DNA of 64,000 nt from Bacillus bingmayongensis (GTDB taxonomy: Bacteria > Bacillota > Bacilli > Bacillales > Bacillaceae_G). The stretch is from the NCBI RefSeq assembly GCF_000299035.1, contig NZ_JH921521.1:5001-69000 (forward strand), read 5' to 3'. The notes below the pieces were generated by a model. The model did no database searches. It was not told the DNA's origin and was given only the letters and a program-made list of their open reading frames with translations. Shown here piece by piece: positions 61,314 to 64,000 of this stretch (the first letter of the stretch is position 1; every line of letters starts with the position of its first letter). The position numbers were made by a program, and so were the translations under genes.

Positions 61314-64000
61314 ATGACCATAGAAAAACAATTAATTCAAAAGGTATACTATGAAACATTCTTAACTGAACAGGATTCTGTCCCAGCTCCTCAAGCGCTT
61401 GGGGAAGCATATGTAAATGAAGCTAAAAATGATTTTTCCAATATCTCTAACATTCGTTTCGCACAAGGAGAAGTTTATTATCAACATAAAGATTTCGAAA
61501 CAGCCATTTTCAAGTGGGAGAAAGTAAACAATGACCTCTCTCTCTGGGCCAAAAAAAATATAGCAGATGCTTATTTTGAATTAGGATTGCTTTCAATGGC
61601 AGAAGAAATCTATACATCAATTCAAACAGAAGACATAACACTGACAATGGAAGTGTCATTGCAGCTTCTTTCTCTGTACATCGAACAAAATCGTTTAGGA
61701 CTTGCTTTTAAGGTCATTAGTGAAGCTGTTGCTTTCCAACCGGACTATCCAAATATCACTGCCATTGCTCGCTCTTTTTATGAGAAACAGCAGGATTGGA
61801 ACAATGCGATTGATCTTGCTGTGCAAGAAGGAATTCGAACGAAATCATTACATTGGTTTGAGATTTTAACAAATTATGTGAATCAAGGATTCACAAAACA
61901 GATGAAACCAAAATATTTTTATGAAGCATTAAAAGTTTTATATACAATCGATTCGATTCAATTTAAACAACTCGTCTCATCGCTTTGGAAGAGCTATCAA
62001 GATGAGTCAACCTACTTAGTATGGATTCAAACAATCAATCACCTTTTTTTACACGTCGAGGTAGATGCTTACGACGCATGGGATGAAATTGTGACTCTTT
62101 ATCAAGACACATACTGCGAATTAATTACAGGACAATATTTGATGCATGAACTACAAGAACTTATTCCAGACTTGTTAACGAATTGGTTTAGCTTAACAAA
62201 AGCAGAACATTCTCTATTTGTTTCCGCTGCAACATTAGCATGGAATAAGGTTTCACCTAAAAGCCTTGATACATTACTTGTAAAAAGTGCTGAAACGCTC
62301 CTTTCTAGTTCAACAATATATAACGCAGTTGACCTAGACAAGGTTTCAAATCTTTTTGAAACGATTGTCGTATGGGCAGAAAAGAATGATGTAGACTTAA
62401 GTCATTCTTTCACATGGCTTGTTAGGGAACTTTCCGATATACACGTACAACAAGTTCTCGTTACAGGTACGAATGATACTAGTAAATCATCCTTTATCAA
62501 TTCTATATTAGGGGAAAGTATATTAAATGACTCTCCTGAGGCCGCTATCGTATTTAAGGATAATGTACAGACAGAAATTACAGAACTCACAGATTTAACA
62601 ATACGAAAAACTTCTAATTTAGATGAATTTTACGAAATGATGACGGTTCCTCCAAAATCAGAATCTGAACAGAAATGTATTGAATTTAAACTACCATGTA
62701 GATTTTTACGGAAAAATAAATTCTCATTTATCGTTACACCAGGTTTTGATGGAAATGGTAATAGCAAAAATACAAATCTTGATTACTTACATGCAGCTGA
62801 TAATCTATTATATGTTCTTAATGCCTCTTCATCTTTACTTGATGAAGAAATCGACACACTACTGTACATGCAAGAACAACTACCAACTTTACAAGTTCAT
62901 TTTGTTTTAAATAAAGTCGATACAATTCTTAATGAGGAAACAGCAAATAAAGAGCTAACTGAAACTGAGTCTAAAATACGTGTACATTTTCCAAATGCAC
63001 GCGTATTCCCTTACTCATCTTTACATGAAAGTAGTGAGCAACTAAGTGATTTAACAGAATCCATTACTTCAAACTTTAATAATAGAAATATAAAAACAGA
63101 ACGCACAGAAAAACTATTATGGTTTATTCAAAAGACCATCACGTATCTCTTAAATGAACGTGTACAATTAGAAAATACGTTAGTAAAGTCAATCCGTTGG
63201 AACAAACACATTTTAGTGAAACTAAATGGCTTTAATAATAACCTGACTGCTATTGAAAAAGATAAGACTCGCTCTATCACAGAATCATATCGTTTAACAA
63301 AAGATGAAATTATACATGATCTTCATGATCAAATTCCTGAATTATTACAGAGTTGCTCCGATTTAGTTCAGGAAGATAGTGATTTTAAACAAGTTCCTGA
63401 AGAACTAAATGCAGCAATGAATGAAAGAATTCAAAGACATTTACAACAAGTGATATTACCTAAGTTTACTCATTCTATTCAGGAATGGATTGAAAAAGCA
63501 CATAATGAATTTATTCAAAGTCAATCTTATCTAGATGAAATGAGTGAAACATTTAATAAATTATATGACGAAGAACGCATGAAACTACCATGCGATTTTC
63601 AATTACTTGATGATTGGCGCCGAGATGTTGCAAGAATGACAAACCGAATCAAAGTTGATGACGTAAATATTTTATTACGCTTTACACCAACACAATTTCT
63701 ATTAAAAAGTGCTGGAAAACTATTCGGTAATATGCAGAAAAACCAATCTATGCTGTACAACAAATACAAAAATTATATTGAGACCGAAGACTATACAGAT
63801 GTAACAACAATGATTTCTGAACAGTTCTTTCTTCAATTTGAGTTATTCGAAAGCGCACTAGAACGTGATATTATGATGTTCTTTAAAGAACCTCTTAGCA
63901 TATTGAAGCAGACTGTGGAAGCAGCACATCTCGAAATAAATCAGGACGAAAATGCATTAACAAAACTAAGAACAAACCCTGAAACATATCATGATCCTTT
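61314..64000 (+). CDS. TPR plus dynamin-like GTPase, partial (runs past window end)
   Basis: Open for 895 codons with no stop before the window end. N-terminal tetratricopeptide-like helices (about 35-210; YYQHKDFETAIFKWEKV, ADAYFELGLLSMAEEIYTSI). Then a large-GTPase core from about residue 378: P-loop VTGTNDTSKSSFINSILG, G3-like VTPGFDGNG, G4 LNKVDTI, followed by long helical stalk-like segments to the end. The P-loop has Ser where GxxxxGKS has Gly (GTNDTSKSS). Resembles bacterial dynamin-like proteins fused to TPR. ATG 61314 with AGGGGG upstream. Confidence 0.8.
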   Translation, partial: MTIEKQLIQKVYYETFLTEQDSVPAPQALGEAYVNEAKNDFSNISNIRFAQGEVYYQHKDFETAIFKWEKVNNDLSLWAKKNIADAYFELGLLSMAEEIYTSIQTEDITLTMEVSLQLLSLYIEQNRLGLAFKVISEAVAFQPDYPNITAIARSFYEKQQDWNNAIDLAVQEGIRTKSLHWFEILTNYVNQGFTKQMKPKYFYEALKVLYTIDSIQFKQLVSSLWKSYQDESTYLVWIQTINHLFLHVEVDAYDAWDEIVTLYQDTYCELITGQYLMHELQELIPDLLTNWFSLTKAEHSLFVSAATLAWNKVSPKSLDTLLVKSAETLLSSSTIYNAVDLDKVSNLFETIVVWAEKNDVDLSHSFTWLVRELSDIHVQQVLVTGTNDTSKSSFINSILGESILNDSPEAAIVFKDNVQTEITELTDLTIRKTSNLDEFYEMMTVPPKSESEQKCIEFKLPCRFLRKNKFSFIVTPGFDGNGNSKNTNLDYLHAADNLLYVLNASSSLLDEEIDTLLYMQEQLPTLQVHFVLNKVDTILNEETANKELTETESKIRVHFPNARVFPYSSLHESSEQLSDLTESITSNFNNRNIKTERTEKLLWFIQKTITYLLNERVQLENTLVKSIRWNKHILVKLNGFNNNLTAIEKDKTRSITESYRLTKDEIIHDLHDQIPELLQSCSDLVQEDSDFKQVPEELNAAMNERIQRHLQQVILPKFTHSIQEWIEKAHNEFIQSQSYLDEMSETFNKLYDEERMKLPCDFQLLDDWRRDVARMTNRIKVDDVNILLRFTPTQFLLKSAGKLFGNMQKNQSMLYNKYKNYIETEDYTDVTTMISEQFFLQFELFESALERDIMMFFKEPLSILKQTVEAAHLEINQDENALTKLRTNPETYHDP

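Noticed and set aside
61029-61331. 100-residue open frame upstream of the GTPase gene
   Set aside because: No RBS, antisense to the GTPase start, and composition like intergenic DNA.
1-64000. CRISPR array, prophage, rRNA operon or secretion/defence island
   Set aside because: No regularly spaced repeats, phage structural genes, transposases or known defence genes were seen in the window.

Overview
The window looks like chromosome of a Bacillus cereus-group bacterium (B. cereus, B. thuringiensis or B. anthracis type; the exact species cannot be read from this stretch). The DNA is AT-rich, ribosome binding sites are strong GGAGG types, spore genes are present (sspE, sspK, pdaA), and a bcr1-like repeat typical of the group sits at 10519-10661. 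Much of the gene order, recalled from B. subtilis, is shared in two blocks: perR-bcp-ABC-gsaB-ygaE-ygaD-ygaC-ygaB-sspE-mutY-yfhP-yfhJ-sspK-yfhH-recX-yfhF...yfhE (positions 1-28500), and yfjO(rlmCD-like)-alkA-pdaA ... yfkAB-yfkD-yfkE (47000-58700). No phage, IS transposase, CRISPR array or rRNA operon was seen.

Layout. 1-28.5 kb: peroxide repressor PerR with a PerR-box-like operator, peroxiredoxin Bcp, a small K+ channel-like protein, a three-gene ABC exporter, haem-pathway aminomutase, a 4.4-kb glutamate synthase large subunit without an adjacent small subunit, an ArAE-like membrane protein, an ABC exporter, YgaC and YgaB, SASP gamma, a 1768-residue secreted metallophosphoesterase with lamin-tail domains, then DNA repair (mutY, recX), spore and small conserved genes, an amidohydrolase and a GNAT acetyltransferase preceded by a tRNA-like leader and terminator. 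28.5-29.1 kb is a gene-free stretch with a 20-bp perfect hairpin, three perfect DnaA boxes plus near matches, and a dispersed repeat. 29-38.6 kb: glycolipid synthase UgtP, pyruvate formate-lyase and its activase, an exported serine hydrolase, a GlcNAc-type PTS permease with a cre-like site, and glutaminase. 38.6-46.4 kb: a frameshifted small membrane protein, small unknowns, a YtaF/MntP-like membrane protein, an XRE-DUF1232 protein, an ArgE-like deacetylase, a RocE-like permease, an orphan lipoyl-like domain protein and a RocR-like sigma-54 activator. 46.5-64 kb: truA, an RlmCD-like RNA methyltransferase, alkA, pdaA, class I fumarase, a three-gene membrane/TPR/AAA+ ATPase cluster, YfkAB radical SAM protein, YfkD, a Ca2+/H+ antiporter, a flavin/PNPOx-fold protein, transport and DedA proteins, and the first 895 codons of a TPR plus dynamin-like GTPase gene that runs off the window.

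Shared themes: oxidative stress and DNA repair (perR, bcp, mutY, alkA, recX), spores (sspE, sspK, pdaA), glutamate/glutamine/arginine nitrogen metabolism (glutamate synthase, glutaminase, ArgE-like, RocE-like, RocR-like), and fermentative metabolism (pflBA, fumarase).

The stretches most worth checking are the tRNA-like leader whose T-arm is also half of a terminator (27551-27685), the DnaA-box cluster (28684-28864), the TPR/AAA+ operon (52303-54888), the sigma-54 locus with an orphan lipoyl-like protein (42744-46400), two families of dispersed repeats found by internal comparison, and the dynamin-like protein with an altered P-loop. All homology calls rest on recognition of motifs and recalled family sequences; no database search was run.
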